Assembly (NCBI GenBank): GCA_035048495.1
Contig: CM068547.1
Span: 27,721,913-27,785,912, forward strand
DNA: 64,000 bases
Reading direction: 5' to 3'
DNA from: Euptelea pleiosperma
Taxonomy: Eukaryota > Streptophyta > Magnoliopsida > Ranunculales > Eupteleaceae
Part shown: positions 1 through 10,487 of the stretch, in pieces
Numbering within the stretch: the first letter of the stretch is position 1
Layout of the letters: every line of letters starts with the position of its first letter
Position numbers and translations under genes: made by a program
Notes under the pieces: model-generated
Databases searched by the model: none
What the model was told of the DNA's origin: nothing
What the model saw: the letters and a program-made list of their open reading frames with translations, nothing else

Positions 1-420
1 GGAGAATGGTGATACGCCCTCTTTACCCAACAAATCGACTTGTAGAATAAAGTAGTAGTCAACATGGTATCAGAGTAGGAGGTCCCAGTAGGTCGCGAGT
101 TCAAGTCTTGGCAAAGTGCTGGGGGGCATATTATTGGAGTGTGTTGTGTGGCCAGCACTCCGCCTCTGTTAGACCCGTGGACCCTTTGATATACATAGTT
201 ACGCCTCCGTCTAATAGCTTAAGCTTTTAGAGTATAGTGGTTGTCAACATGGTATCAGAGCTTTAAGCCTGGGAGATCGCAGGTTCAAGTCTCCGGTGAA
301 GTGTATTCCCGCTGAAGAGGCGTGTTAGTGGATGGTGTGTTCCAGCGCATGTGTTGTGTTGGCCCGATGACCTGTTGGTATACATAGTTGTTTCGCCTTT
401 CCCCAACAGATTGATCTTTT
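1..420 (+). repeat. Tandem ~185-bp repeat with primer-site/tRNA-like boxes
   Basis: Two successive units have matching landmarks 185 bp apart (AACATGGTATCAGAG at 61 and 246). Each carries TGGTATCAGAG, which matches the usual initiator-Met primer-binding word of plant LTR elements and also resembles a Pol III A box. About 30 bases later each has GTTCAAGTC, a good B-box match. Each unit then holds a TGTTGTGT...GGTATACATAGTT-like tail. A partial third copy of the tail is at 5828-5935. This could be a SINE-like or TRIM-like repeat; the sequence alone does not decide. Confidence 0.6.
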
Positions 421-906
421 GAGGTAAATGGTTATTTAATAGTTGCTACTGTATTGATTGAATTTAGTTATTCAATTGATACATTTCAAGGCTTTTGCAA
501 ATGTTCCACAATATTAGTCATGTTACTTAGTTACGGTAATGAATAAAAATTCAAAAATAAAAAATTTGCAACACAAGTCAGAGAATGCAACTCTTAAACC
601 AAAGTGAGTATCGGTGTGAATTAGACTAGAACATAGGGGACCCAACTTTGCTTTGCGATTAGCCAGGTACCTAATCTAGTTTACTTCCCTAAACATAATG
701 GAGACCACAATCTAAAATAAACACTAAACTACACAATGGAGACTCCTTCACCCAGTGAATGATGTTTAATCTACCCAAAACAAGATCTAATAAGTATAGA
801 ATATGCAAGAGTAGCCATGCTATAGCCTTGCACTTTAGCTAGTATAATGGCATGCACCCAAAATGGACTAACAAATCAAAGAACTACCACGAGTATCATT
901 CATCTT
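421..906. other. Intergenic, nothing recognised
   Basis: AT-rich sequence without a supported coding region or a repeat that I could pair elsewhere in the window. Confidence 0.5.
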
Positions 907-1020
907 AAGCCCTAAGAAGATCCAAGTCTTTATCCTTTTAGTTAGGTGTTATGTTACACAGATAAGCCCTAAGAAGATACAAGTCTTTATCCTTTTAGTT
1001 AGGAGTTATGTTACACATAT
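907..1020. repeat. 57-bp direct tandem duplication
   Basis: Two adjacent copies of a 57-bp segment starting AAGCCCTAAGAAGAT differ at only a few positions. The period is fixed by the AAGCCC landmarks at 907 and 964. Confidence 0.85.
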
Positions 1021-1694
1021 ACGCCAAGGATATGGCCCCATCATGGCATGGATACGGCATTTACACTTATAATTGAAGCATCCAACACAGATGTGGCATT
1101 GTCAAATATGGCACCTAGTTAAGACATCTGCCTGACATAGGTTAGACATGTTTGGGAAGCATGGACTGACAACATTTTGAAGTGATATTATGAAAGACAC
1201 CATCTGTGCATTTTGGTAATTTTGACTACAGTCCATTGACCCTGTGTAAATTACCAAAACACCCATGGAAGTCAACAGGCCCCAATGAAGTCAACACATG
1301 AAATTGAGCCTGTGTTGCTTGCATTCCTCAATCAGAACTTTTTAAATGTCTAAATGGGGAAACGTTTTTATATTGTGTATGTTCTTGGCATATTGGGTTC
1401 TATAATAGTTGTAAAAAGCGATTTATAACATTGTTGTTATAACTGTAACATTCCAACCTCTTTACGTTATTTGTTAAACTGTTATGCGTTGTCTAACCGT
1501 TATGTGTGTAGCTGAAAAATAAATTTAAAAAAAAAAAAAGTTCCCTTTAAAACATTGGGTTCAACCTAGATAAAGCAATAACCACTAAATAAATTGGGTA
1601 ATGTTTACAATTCTCGTTTGCAATGTCTAAACCCAAAAGAATTAACGGGTTCTAAAGATGATTGAAGAAACAGTAATTGGGACAGAAAATATAC
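1021..1694. other. Intergenic or intron sequence left of ALG14 exon 2
   Basis: No further ALG14 exon was recognised here on the minus strand. The stretch holds a short A-run near 1530 and otherwise unique-looking AT-rich DNA. If the neighbouring gene is intact, this would be its second intron. Confidence 0.4.
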
Positions 1695-2061
1695 CTGATG
1701 GAGCAATGAGTCTTCGAAAAAGCGAGCCTTTTGAAGACTCATGTTATCAGTCGAAGCTGCAACATAGATTCTTGGTGTGAACCTGTCCTTTTGAAGCACG
1801 GAGAGAAGATTAAGCATCTCGGCCGTGTGACCCCCTACATTACAATGATCATAACAATGATGAGGATGAACAACATGATGATGATGATGGTAGAATTATG
1901 AGATCACCTGAACCCAGAACGATGAGGGTGCTGAGGGGTTGCGAAGCTTTGCTGCAAGGGGGTTTGCTACTCCGATGTACGACATAAATAAAACGAATCA
2001 AAATGATGATGATGATGACGACGATGGTAAAGGGGATGAGGAAATTTGGCACCATCATCAT
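1695..2061 (-). CDS. ALG14: ALG14-like UDP-GlcNAc transferase subunit, first two exons
   Basis: In eukaryotes ALG14 anchors the catalytic ALG13 to the ER and together they add the second GlcNAc to the dolichol-linked precursor of N-glycans. Exon 1 (2061 down to 1908) starts at a run of three ATG codons preceded in frame by a stop. It encodes a hydrophobic, Ile-rich segment (residues ~8-28, a likely membrane anchor) and then PLSTLIVLGSG. Exon 2 (1834 down to 1695) follows a GT-AG intron of 73 bp in matching phase. The join restores the family hallmark LGSGGHTAEML, followed by KDRFTPRIYVAASTDNMSLQ and FEDSL. Exon 2 ends in CAG|GTATAT, a good donor. Only 98 codons are present and the remaining half or more of the protein was not found to the left, so this is either a gene with a long intron running off the window or a truncated copy. 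The recognition is strong; whether it is functional is open. Confidence 0.85.
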
Positions 2062-2460
2062 GATGGGAGTCGGTATTTCTGCTACAGAGATCGATTACAC
2101 ACAGAAATCAACCAGTTTTTCAAAGAGATTGAGAAGGGAAATAAATTTTTCATTAAAGCAACAAAGAATAATAATAATAAGAAGAAGAAGAACGAACCAG
2201 AGAAGCGTGGATGGTCGATGCAGAAGAACGATCTCTTCTGCTCATGCTTCTTCACGGAATAAGGTTGGTTCTCTGGAGCGACAGTCCAAACTTCTTCAAT
2301 GGAGTGGTGTGATAAAAAAATCTAACAAGATCCCAAGCCCTAACCCGCTTGCCTAACTACGGTCCGTTTGCGTTGCCATTTTGCACCAAAGATTATTTTG
2401 ACGACGGCGGAAGCAAATTCTGAAATCCAAAAAAAAAATAAACAAAGATTGAAGCTAAAC
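2062..2460. other. Upstream flank of ALG14-like gene
   Basis: This would hold the 5' UTR and promoter of the minus-strand ALG14-like gene. It contains purine-rich low-complexity stretches (AATAATAATAAGAAGAAG near 2168). The apparent open frames on the plus strand here are low-complexity read-throughs of the ALG14 exon and are not taken as genes. Confidence 0.4.
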
Positions 2461-2872
2461 AAAGGGGCTGTTCTTTGATGCAGCCTTCGGTATCAAAATT
2501 TTGATGCTGTCCCTCAAATTACAACGTAATAGACCCCTGCGGGCCCACTTGCCACTTGAATGTCTGGCCCACACTATGATAGACCTACACACCAAAGCCA
2601 GCTTGATTGGTGATTTCTAGCAGTATGATTTGAGCACTTTTTCATCATGGGCTTTATGAACAGGCCCATGAGTTGGTTCCAAGCCCATGATGAAAAGTGC
2701 TCAATCCAATGGCTAGGAATCACTAATCACACTGATTTTTGGTGTGTGGGTCCACCAAGATGTGGGCCAAACATTCATGGAGGCAGTGGACTTGAAAATG
2801 TCTACTACGTCGTAAATTGACGGACTTCTGCATTAAAATTTTGATACAGAAGTCAGTATCATAGATTTTTCC
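2461..2872. mobile_element. M3-style inverted-repeat MITE
   Basis: The two halves are inverted copies. ATCAAAATTTTGATGC near 2491 pairs with its complement near 2830. Inner arms (CACACCAAAGCCAGC near 2589, TTTTTGGTGTGTGGGTCC near 2735) surround a centre with CATCATGGGC and its complement. It is about 410 bp and non-coding. No clean target duplication was found. Confidence 0.7.
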
Positions 2873-3931
2873 TTCTAGGTTTCGCTTTGACCTGTGTTTT
2901 TAGGGGTGTCAACGGGTGGTCGAAAAATCAAATTTGAGTATTGGGATATTATCGCAAAATTTTAGATATTGGATTTGGATTCTTTTTTTGTTTTTTTGAA
3001 ACCGTGGGTATCCGGGGCTCTTAGAGCACTTGACTTGTTCCCCAGGGCACGGTAATCACCCCTTCCACACATGCTGGAGTGTACTGGGAGGGTTAATGTG
3101 GACTGAGCCACTTATTACCCTTACTCATTCTAGGGGGTGGCCCCAAGGAGAGTTGAACTCTGAACCTCCTACTTCATGGAGTGGAGTCCTGGCCAGCCAC
3201 ACCTTGGATAATTTTTGATATTCGAATACTTTTCGGATATAGATTTATATCTGCTTCGAACATATCCAAGTTGATATTATATAAATAAGTAGGCCGGGGC
3301 CGGGCCTGCCCCTTGAAGCTCGGCCCGGCCTGAAAATGCCCCGGCTCTTTACTTTTTTTTTTTTCAATTTTTTAAAAATTGACTGGACCCGAGGCACGAC
3401 CATATGAGCCCAGGCCCTGGAATTTGGCTCAGCCTTGCGCGGTACTGTAGACCAGCAACATAGCTTGTGTTATTGCTCACCAATCTAGCAACAGTAAAAT
3501 AAATTTGTACTAGAAAACCCATAATTTCACACCATTTTAGGTTTTACGGTCGCAATAGCTTCCGATATTCCGTCGCAACCATTGTTTCTTAACGCAAGAC
3601 CATTTTATTTTTCAACAGTTCCAACATTTTGGAGAAGGATTAGATCCCGAACAATGAGATTGGGCTGAGTTCATACCAGTTTTATTGGGCTGCCCCATAA
3701 TTACATTTTTATTAGGTCTAATCATTTTTTGTTAAAAGTTAAGCCGAGGCCCATTTCATTTTATCAAAGAAGCCTCTAACGTAAAGCCCAGGTCAAATCC
3801 ATTGAGGTTATAAATGTAGCCTTTTATATCTCCTATGAGGCCCATAAACATTTATCTGCCCTATGAACATTAATCGGCCACTGTAAATGCATTGACAAAA
3901 AGGAATAAATAAATACTTATTTTAATTATAA
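2873..3931. other. Intergenic with GC-rich and degenerate repeat fragments
   Basis: A GGGGTGTCAACGGGT-type start lies near 2904. A strongly GC-rich patch built of GGCCGGGCC-like words lies at 3285-3430. Such words are common in degenerate plant transposon sequence. No gene was supported. Confidence 0.4.
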
Positions 3932-4374
3932 GGGGGTGTTTGGATCGCCATTTTTAGATTAGGAAAGTCTTTCTTTCAACAAAAAGACTTTTAGATTGTT
4001 TGGATGACCTTTTTTTAAAAAGTATTTATTTCATAAAAATATATTTTTAAGCCAAAAAGTTTTTTTTTATAAAAAATAACTGAAATCTGTTTTTCAAGTA
4101 AAAAAAAAAAAAGACTTTTTCAAATTTTGCTAGCTCGATGAACATAAAAAAGAAAAAGAAAAAAATAAACCCTACTCCTACCCCGCTCCCCGCCCCATAT
4201 ATTACTCTCATCAATTATAGAGGTGGGGCTCACTAAGAGAAGATAACGACATTTTACATTAATGATGATCCAAACGACCTTTTTAAGAAAAAACGCATTT
4301 TCAAAAATATATTTTCCAGAAAAGTCATTTTTTTAAGTAAATATTTTTTGAAAATGGCTATCCAAACACCCCCT
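3932..4374. mobile_element. hAT-like MITE with GGGGGTGTTTGGAT ends
   Basis: GGGGGTGTTTGGAT at the left end is repeated inverted as ATCCAAACACCCCC at the right end, and GCCATTTT/AAAATGGC follows inside. The interior is T/A-rich with TTTTT/AAAAA arms and is non-coding. The termini resemble plant hAT-type miniature elements. A target duplication is not clear. Confidence 0.7.
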
Positions 4375-4479
4375 AAAACTATTTTCTGTTTAAAAGCATA
4401 GGAAAATATGTTTTTATAAACAATTTTGTTCTCATTTTATTGTTCTTTCTTACTCTTACCATCACAACACTCTCATCTC

Positions 4480-4735
4480 AATGGCTAGGAATCACCAATC
4501 AGGCTGATTTTTGGTATATATGTTCACCAAGAGGTGTGGGACAAACATTCATTGGTCCGTGGACCTGAAAGTTTCCATGTGGCATTTTTTGGGAGAAAAA
4601 TCTTTTTTCGACATGAAAACCTACAATCAGAAAATATTTGCTGTCCCCGGGTACTTCAAAATTTGAATTCTCTCCCTCCCAAAAATTCCACATACCACTC
4701 TTTAGGGCCCACTGAACTTATGGATGTTTGGTAAA
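4480..4735. mobile_element. M3-style MITE fragment
   Basis: It shares AATGGCTAGGAATCACCAAT and TGATTTTTGGT...CCACCAAG words with the elements at 2461, 11870, 13320 and 34955. Only part of an inverted structure is visible. Confidence 0.55.
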
Positions 4736-5529
4736 CTCTTGTTATTGCCGTTGTTTTGTCGAAAAGCCCACACATAATTGCCAAAAAGGGCAACAGGTGC
4801 AAGAAGATCTACGAGAAACGGAAATGGGAAACGGCCCTTAAAAGTTTCATGTGATATGGGAAACAGGAAATGGCAATGGAGCTAGGAAATAAGCCCATTA
4901 GAGAATAAGCTAGTTCAAGAGTGAAACATGAAGGGAAACAACGATAGAAATGATATGAAAAGCATCACGTACTCATTGACTGAGGATCAACTATGTATAT
5001 ACCAACATTTCACCATCGTATTGGACCGCAGCTAGCTCGCCCTGCTTCAAAACGTAAGGGCGTGCTAGCACACTACGGCTTGTAAGCCGTAGTTTTCAGG
5101 GTCACCGGCCTACACAACACATCATGTCTTTTCACCTTAGTAGTCCTATGCATAGTCAGTACTATAGCCCCAACCATGGCTACTAAACCCTCTCCTTCCT
5201 TCTTTGTCAGGAGAGTGCCCAAGGTTAAGGAGTCAACTGAGCATCTCAGCAGCGGGATTGAATACCCGAATCGAATCAGAGTTCATGCCACCCGCCCTGA
5301 ACAGGACAAGGAGCCAAGCAAGCAAAACGTAAGGTCCAAGACCAACATAAGAGATTTTTTATGTAAAAATGACGTATAAAGTAATCTTGATCGACCATCC
5401 AATCTATGTAATATTTGTGCATTTTCTTAAACTAAACCTTGTCTTGATAACCAGCCAAAATAATATGACAGAAGGTCAATTTAGTTTCTTTTTTTTTTGT
5501 TGTTGCCGACATCCCTCGCCAATGATGAT
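4736..5529. other. Intergenic, nothing recognised
   Basis: A 67-codon open frame (5176-5379) has no features of a known family and no splice or conservation support, so it is left uncalled. Confidence 0.4.
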
Positions 5530-5822
5530 GAGGGACTATAGTATGAGCCACGTGGCACATTATGAGAAACCACTGACTGTATGGATGTTTGTCCCATTCC
5601 TAGGTCGACCTAGGTACAAAATATATGCCTGATTAGTGATTTCAAGCCTTTGGATCCGAGTATTCGAAATCTACAACAATAAAAAAAAATAATGAAAAAT
5701 ACTCTAATCCAACGAATAGAAATTACTAATCTGGTTGAATTTTGGTATGTAAGTCCATCTAGAGATGGGACAAACATTCATACGGTCAGTGGTCTCTAAG
5801 AGTGTGCCACGTGGCTCGTATT
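5530..5822. mobile_element. M1 G-box MITE, core copy
   Basis: The M1 core begins GAGCCACGTGGCAC and ends with the inverted GTGCCACGTGGCTC. Inner arms ACTGTATGGATGTTT and AACATTCATACGGTC and the pair GATTAGTGATTTC / AAATTACTAATC are also inverted. Each end carries a CACGTG G-box. Confidence 0.8.
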
Positions 5823-5827
5823 GTCAC

Positions 5828-5935
5828 AGGATATGGTGTGTTCCCGTGCACGAGTTGTGTTGGCCCGACGACCTGTTGGTATACAGCTATAGATAGTTAT
5901 TCCGCCTTTGCCCAAAAGGTTGTACTCATTGGTTC
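5828..5935. repeat. Partial copy of the 1-420 repeat tail
   Basis: It matches the 333-420 segment: GGTGTGTTCCCGTGC, GAGTTGTGTTGGCCCGA and GACCTGTTGGTATACA in the same order. It lacks the TGGTATCAGAGC head. Confidence 0.75.
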
Positions 5936-6380
5936 ATTATGTTGTGTGCGTGTGAAACTGATATAGATCAAATGGTTAAAATCAGCAATTTGAGTCAATT
6001 GTGAGCCTTGAGATCTTCTAAATGAGGGCCTTATTGGTGGGCTCCACTCCCGTGTAAATCATGAGAATACCTATTAACTTATGTGTACTCGATCAGAGAA
6101 CCATCAATTGACCTGTGAGCTGCTTTCATTAAGTATCTTGCTAGATTTTGAGTATGTGAACATCACGTATTGCCAAATCCATGGGTTGCAACACATGAGC
6201 TATTCAATACAGTGGCCCCAACCTACCAAATCTTTTCTCTGACTAATAACATGGACCTCCTAGAAGGGGGAAATGGTTGTGTACTTTTAGGAAAAAAATT
6301 GGAATTTCATATCTAACAACGACATCGTGATGCTGGCGTTAAACTGCACAGGTCCCACGGTCCCACTCTTATAATTTCAC
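5936..6380. other. Intergenic, nothing recognised
   Basis: Unique-looking sequence with no coding or paired repeat signal. Confidence 0.4.
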
Positions 6381-6689
6381 CCAAGTTTTAAAAGGGGCCA
6401 TTATAACTGTATAGCGGACTGGGGGCATTACCCTTTTTCCATTATAACGGCCGTTATAACGAAAATAACGCTCAGGGCAAAATTGGGAAATTACGGAAAA
6501 AATGGCGTAGGGATTCAAATCTTGAATTTCAGATTTTCAAAAAAATGGAAAATAACAGCCATTTTTTCCTCAAAATTTCCAAAAATAACGGTAAAATAAC
6601 GACCGTTATTCTCTGCGTTTTAATGGTACGTACCTAACGTAATGGGGAGGTCCGAATCCGTTATAACAGCCATTTTTTTAAACCCATGA
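6381..6689. mobile_element. M2 MITE (AACGG-rich, 6-bp TSD)
   Basis: It starts CCAAGTTTTAAAAGG and ends TTTTTTTAAACCCATGA. The flanks are TTTCAC (6375-6380) and TTGCAC (6690-6695), a 6-bp duplication with one mismatch. The interior is dense in CCGTTATAACGG-type inverted words, with AGGGGCAAAA-like and GGGGAGGTCCGAATCC landmarks shared by all M2 copies. Confidence 0.8.
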
Positions 6690-6768
6690 TTGCACCAATC
6701 CATCTCAGGAGTAAAACTTTGATGACAGCGGTCTGTCAGCGAAGCCTTTGACCACCACAGACGTCACA

Positions 6769-6890
6769 CCATGGTTTAAAAAACGACCGATATAAAGGAT
6801 TCCGACCTCCCCCATTACGTTACATACCATTTTAAAGCTCAGAAAACAACGGCCGTTATTTTTACGTTATAACAATAATATTTCATGAAT
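6769..6890. mobile_element. M2 fragment
   Basis: It starts CCATGGTTTAAAAAACGACC and contains the GATTCCGACCTCCCCCATTACG landmark in shortened form, then loses similarity after about 120 bp. Just before it, GAGTAAAACTTTGATGACAG at 6709 matches an M1 outer end. Confidence 0.7.
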
Positions 6891-7382
6891 CAAAATCACA
6901 AGTCATCCATTGTACCTAGAACCAGATCCAATTCTATATTTCGATTTGGGTTCTATCAATTATGGTTCCAGTATCAAACAGGTCGTCTTAGAACCAGAAC
7001 CGACAAATCTGGTGTCCCGATTAGCTACCGGGTACCTATCGATTGACAAAAAAAAATTGAAAATATCAAAATAAAATAGCTTTCATGCTCAAATTCATAA
7101 TAAACTTAACATCTTTAGCACTATTATATACGTAGTGGTCTACAAGTCCTATCGGTTCCAATTCCAGTACTAAAATAGAAATATCAGGTCCTGGTTCTAC
7201 CAAGTATCGGTTAATTGGATACCCGTCGGCATCCCTAGTTACACTTTATTTATAAAAAAAACGGAAAAAAATATTGAAATACGTCTTTGAGAAAAAAAAA
7301 ATCAACTTGATTAGATGATTTGAAAGAACTACGGGCGGCACATGCATTGCATGTGAGTGATTATAGGGGCTTCATCGGTGTT
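6891..7382. other. Degenerate GGTTCC/GGAACC-rich repeat
   Basis: Repeated words such as AACCAGA, GGTTCC, GGTACC and ATCGGTT occur in both directions. Similar texture is seen at 30430-30780 and 31890-32100. It is probably an old dispersed element; no terminal repeats could be fixed. Confidence 0.4.
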
Positions 7383-7525
7383 GATGACGGACCGTAGTAT
7401 GAGCCCTGTGGCACACTCTTAGAGACCATTGACTGTATGGATGTTTGGTCCAACCCTAGGTGGACCTATAGACCAAAAGTTAGCCCGATTAATGATTTCC
7501 AAGCATTGGATTAGAGTTGTTTTCC

Positions 7526-7928
7526 GAGTAAACCTTCGCTCACACCTGTGTGTGAGCAAAGCCGATCACACACCACAATATGAGCCACGTGGCACACTTT
7601 AGATTCCGATGACCGTATGGATGTTTGGCCAGTCCAGCATTGGTCCTGCAAACCAAAAATTACCTGATTAGTTATGTCAGACCTTTTGATCTAGTACCCC
7701 AAATAAAGGTCGATAATGCTCTAAATTTTACGGTTAAAATCAACCCATGTAGATGACTCCAATCCAACGCTTAGAAATCACTAATCAAGGTGATTTTTGG
7801 TTTACAAGTCCACCAAGGGACTAGCCAAACATCCATACAGTCATCATCCTATAAGAGTGTGCCCCGAGGCTCATATTGTCATGTGTGATCGGCTTTTCTC
7901 ACACACAGGTGTGAGCCAAGGTTTTCTC
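7526..7928. mobile_element. Inner M1 element, GAGTAAACC ends, 9-bp TSD
   Basis: It starts GAGTAAACCTTCGCTCAC and ends with the near-inverted GTGTGAGCCAAGGTTTTCTC. It is flanked by a perfect 9-bp duplication TTGTTTTCC (7517-7525 and 7929-7937), as in Mutator-like elements. It holds a complete M1 core. The terminal repeat itself contains an 8-bp stem GCTCACAC/GTGTGAGC. Confidence 0.9.
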
Positions 7929-7981
7929 TTGTTTTCCTGGTTGATTGTATCCTTAGAATTTGAGCATTACGTGGGTACAAA

Positions 7982-8281
7982 GGATGGTTTAACAGTTTTA
8001 ACGGCCGTTAAAACGGTAATTTCCCAAGCCTGTTACATTAAGAACTGTTTTGACGTTTAGAAAATAACGGCGGTTAAAATCAAAAAGAAATTGTAGGAAA
8101 AAATGGCCGTTATTTTCATTTTTTTCATTTTTGAAAATTTGAATTTTAGGGCTATTTTTCCTGTCTTTTCGTTAAAATTCATTTTTTTTGTCATTTTTGC
8201 CCGTCCATTACAATCCATTTTAACAGTAACGTCCCCACCCCAGTCCGTTATATTGTTAAAACACCCTCTTTTAAACCTTGG
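7982..8281. mobile_element. M2 MITE nested in M1, perfect 6-bp TSD
   Basis: The flanks are TACAAA at 7976-7981 and 8282-8287. The uninterrupted M1 core elsewhere reads GTACAAAGATCCAA, so the empty site is known and the 6-bp duplication is confirmed. The right end is TTTTAAACCTTGG; the left end has mutated to GGATGGTTTAAC. Confidence 0.92.
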
Positions 8282-8435
8282 TACAAAGATCCAATGGTTT
8301 GAAATCACTAATCAGGCTGATACTTGGCATGTAGCTCCACCTAGCGATGAGTCCAACATCTATACAGTCAATGGCCTCTAAGACTGAGCCACGTGGCTCA
8401 TATTATGATTTCTCATCACCGTTGACAAGGGACAT

Positions 8436-9442
8436 CAGCGTGCTGAACAACCTGTGAGCGACGTGTGAGCGGCATGCCCCAACCCAACTTTAGGCTTTAA
8501 AGTAGTAATAGATACAACTGTTTGGGTAGTTAGACTTTCTTTTTCTAGAAAATTACTATTTACCCAAAAAAGGAAAAAAAAAATTCAAATTACCATTTAT
8601 TCTTGAAAGCTATTGGGGGGTACTTTTCAAAAATTAGTTGAAAATTTTTATCTGGCAAATCTTTTCCCAAAAGGCACGCCACACATATTTTCCATTAAAT
8701 TTGACCTACTTATATAAAAAAAAGGAAAAATAAAAGGTTGACCTAGTTTATGTGTTTCTAGCTTCTTTTTTTTGCTCATTGAATAATCCACCCAACCCCA
8801 ACCGTCCACTACATCTCAGGGGGGAACTTTTCCCGGACATTTCCTTTGTCTCTTTGACTTGATTAGAGGATCCTACAAGTTGAGAATCTAGCTGGCATTG
8901 ATGCCACCTCAGCCCTAGGGAAATTCTAGGACATCGGTAGGGCAATTTGGAATGTGACATGGCATTGGATTTGCCGCGCTGACTTGGTCTATTACGCGTG
9001 TTTGGTTTGTTGTTCAAAGTCGTACTATTCTTACAAAATGAGCTTGCATTTCCTATGAAATTAAAATTCATGTCTATTTTCGTCGTTCTCATCACAATGT
9101 AGCTTTCCACTATCATCGAGATCATAATTAGTAAATTCTCGAATTATTCAAAAATTATAAAAAAGAGACGTTCTATTCAAATGATTGGAAAAATTCGTGA
9201 ATTTTTGAACATTTTTTAGTAATTCTCGAATAATTCACGAGCTTTTTTGAATTATTTCCGGATTATTCAGTCTGGAACATGAAAAACCATATTATAAGAC
9301 AAAAAATTGTCAATATTTTAATTTTAATTTGCAGAATTTTTTAACAGATTTTTTTAACGACAAACTCGAATATTTCCATTACTATTTTTTTGCCTCACTA
9401 CGAATTACACTATAAATTGCTGTCATCAGCAGCCACCACCAC
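8436..9442. other. Intergenic, nothing recognised
   Basis: AT-rich DNA with repeated GAATTATTC-like words at 9130-9270. An open frame on the minus strand at 8748-9125 has no recognisable family and is not called. Confidence 0.4.
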
Positions 9443-9513
9443 TAGTGGTGGAGCCAGGTGGGCACGTGCCCCCCTCAACTTTCAAATTGCTTTATATATA
9501 TATATATATATAT

Positions 9514-9896
9514 GGGCTGGGATAGAATGACTAATTGAATTCTTACTAATAGACGTGGGGCCCACATGCGGATGAGTTAAGGGATGATTTTTGGTGATAA
9601 TATTCTTCTCAATATGGATATCAACCACACAAAAAATCAGCACATTCTAACATTTGTAGCCTTGTAAAAAGTAGATTGCAAATTGAAAATTTTTGGACCA
9701 TCAATTTTCACCGTTAAATTTAGGTCCATATTTGGTAGGGTTAGAAGTTTTAAAAATTACTGATTTTTGGTGAAGGTGATCTCCATGGTGAGGAGATCAC
9801 CCTCACCAAAAATCATCCCTTAACTCATCCGCATGGGGGCCCCACGTCTATTAGTAAGAATATTAGTAAGAATTCCATTGGCCATTATATCCCAAC
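9514..9896. mobile_element. MITE inserted in a (TA)n tract
   Basis: The long inverted ends GGGCTGGGATAGAATG and CATTATATCCCAAC are extended by GAATTCTTACTAATA and GACGTGGGGCCC arms. Both sides are (TA)n runs (9492-9513 and 9897-9910). This resembles elements of the Micron type that target TA microsatellites. The centre has a second hairpin, GGTGATCTCC...GGAGATCACC. Confidence 0.75.
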
Positions 9897-9965
9897 TATA
9901 TATATATATTTTTAAATCCTTTTATTTTAATCTAGTGACCCCCCAGTTTTAGTTTAGTGCCCCCC

Positions 9966-10258
9966 CTCTTATAGAGGACGCTGACTGTATAGAAGTTTGG
10001 CCAATCTCTAGGTGGAGCTACAGGCCAAAAATCAGCTTGATTAGTGATTTCAAACCTTTGGATCTTTGTACTCCAAATAATGGTCAATAATGCTCAAATT
10101 TTACTGTTAAAAACCAACTCATGGAAATGACTCCAATATCCAAAGCTTAGAAATCACTAATCTGGCTAAATTTTGGTCCGTATGTCGATCTAAAGTTGGG
10201 CCAAACATCCATACGTCAGAAATCTCTAAGAATATGTCCCATGGCTCATATTGTGGGC
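9966..10258. mobile_element. M1 copy nested in the hAT-like element
   Basis: M1 arms GCTGACTGTATAGAAGTTTGG and CCAAACATCCATACGTCAG and the GATTAGTGATTTCAAACC / AAATCACTAATC pair are present. The G-boxes are mutated (right end CCCATGGCTC). Confidence 0.75.
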
Positions 10259-10347
10259 AGTTCAACTCAATTGATTGTGCCCCCTTGAACAAATTCCTGG
10301 CTCCGCCACTGACCACCACCACAGATTGTAATAGTCAATAACCACAA

Positions 10348-10487
10348 CCAAGGTTTAAAAGTAGCCTTATAACACGGTATAAAGGACTGGGGGTGTTACC
10401 GTTTTTTCCATTATAACGGCAACTATAACGAATTGTAACGCTCAGGGGCAAAAATGAAAAATAATGGGAAAATAACGGGAAAATGGC
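10348..10487. mobile_element. M2 fragment
   Basis: It begins CCAAGGTTTAAAAG and keeps GGACTGGGGGTGTTACCG and CTCAGGGGCAAAAATG. The second half is missing. Confidence 0.75.

Larger units (their letters stand above)
7383..8435. mobile_element. Outer M1 element carrying two nested insertions
   Basis: Left outer sequence (GTTGATGACGGACCGTAGTATGAGCC, given here only as a landmark near 7379) and right outer sequence (GGCTCATATTATGATTTCTC near 8395) are inverted relatives. The left and right M1 arms are separated by an inner M1 element (7526-7928) and an M2 element (7982-8281). Removing both restores a normal M1 core, with TTTGAGCATTA...GTACAAAGATCCAA reading through. Confidence 0.8.
9443..10311. 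mobile_element. hAT-like element with AGTGGYGGAGCCAGG ends
   Basis: The left end TAGTGGTGGAGCCAGG and right end CCTGGCTCCGCCACTG are inverted repeats, followed inside by GTGCCCCCC / GGGGGCAC. The flanks share ACCACCAC (9435-9442, 10312-10319), an 8-bp duplication. The site is itself a simple ACC repeat, so that evidence is only moderate. Two other elements are nested inside. Confidence 0.7.

Noticed and set aside
1..420. Possible tRNA genes at the A/B-box-like words
   Set aside because: No cloverleaf could be formed around the boxes and no anticodon arm is visible.
907..1020. CRISPR-like direct repeats
   Set aside because: There are only two adjacent copies with no spacer, in plant nuclear DNA; it is a simple tandem duplication.
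1939..2356. Two plus-strand frames rich in Met, Asp and His
   Set aside because: They are read from the antisense of ALG14 exon 1 and neighbouring low-complexity DNA.
8103..8381. 92-codon frame at 8103-8381 and similar frames in other M2 copies
   Set aside because: These frames lie wholly or partly in MITE sequence and are not kept between copies.
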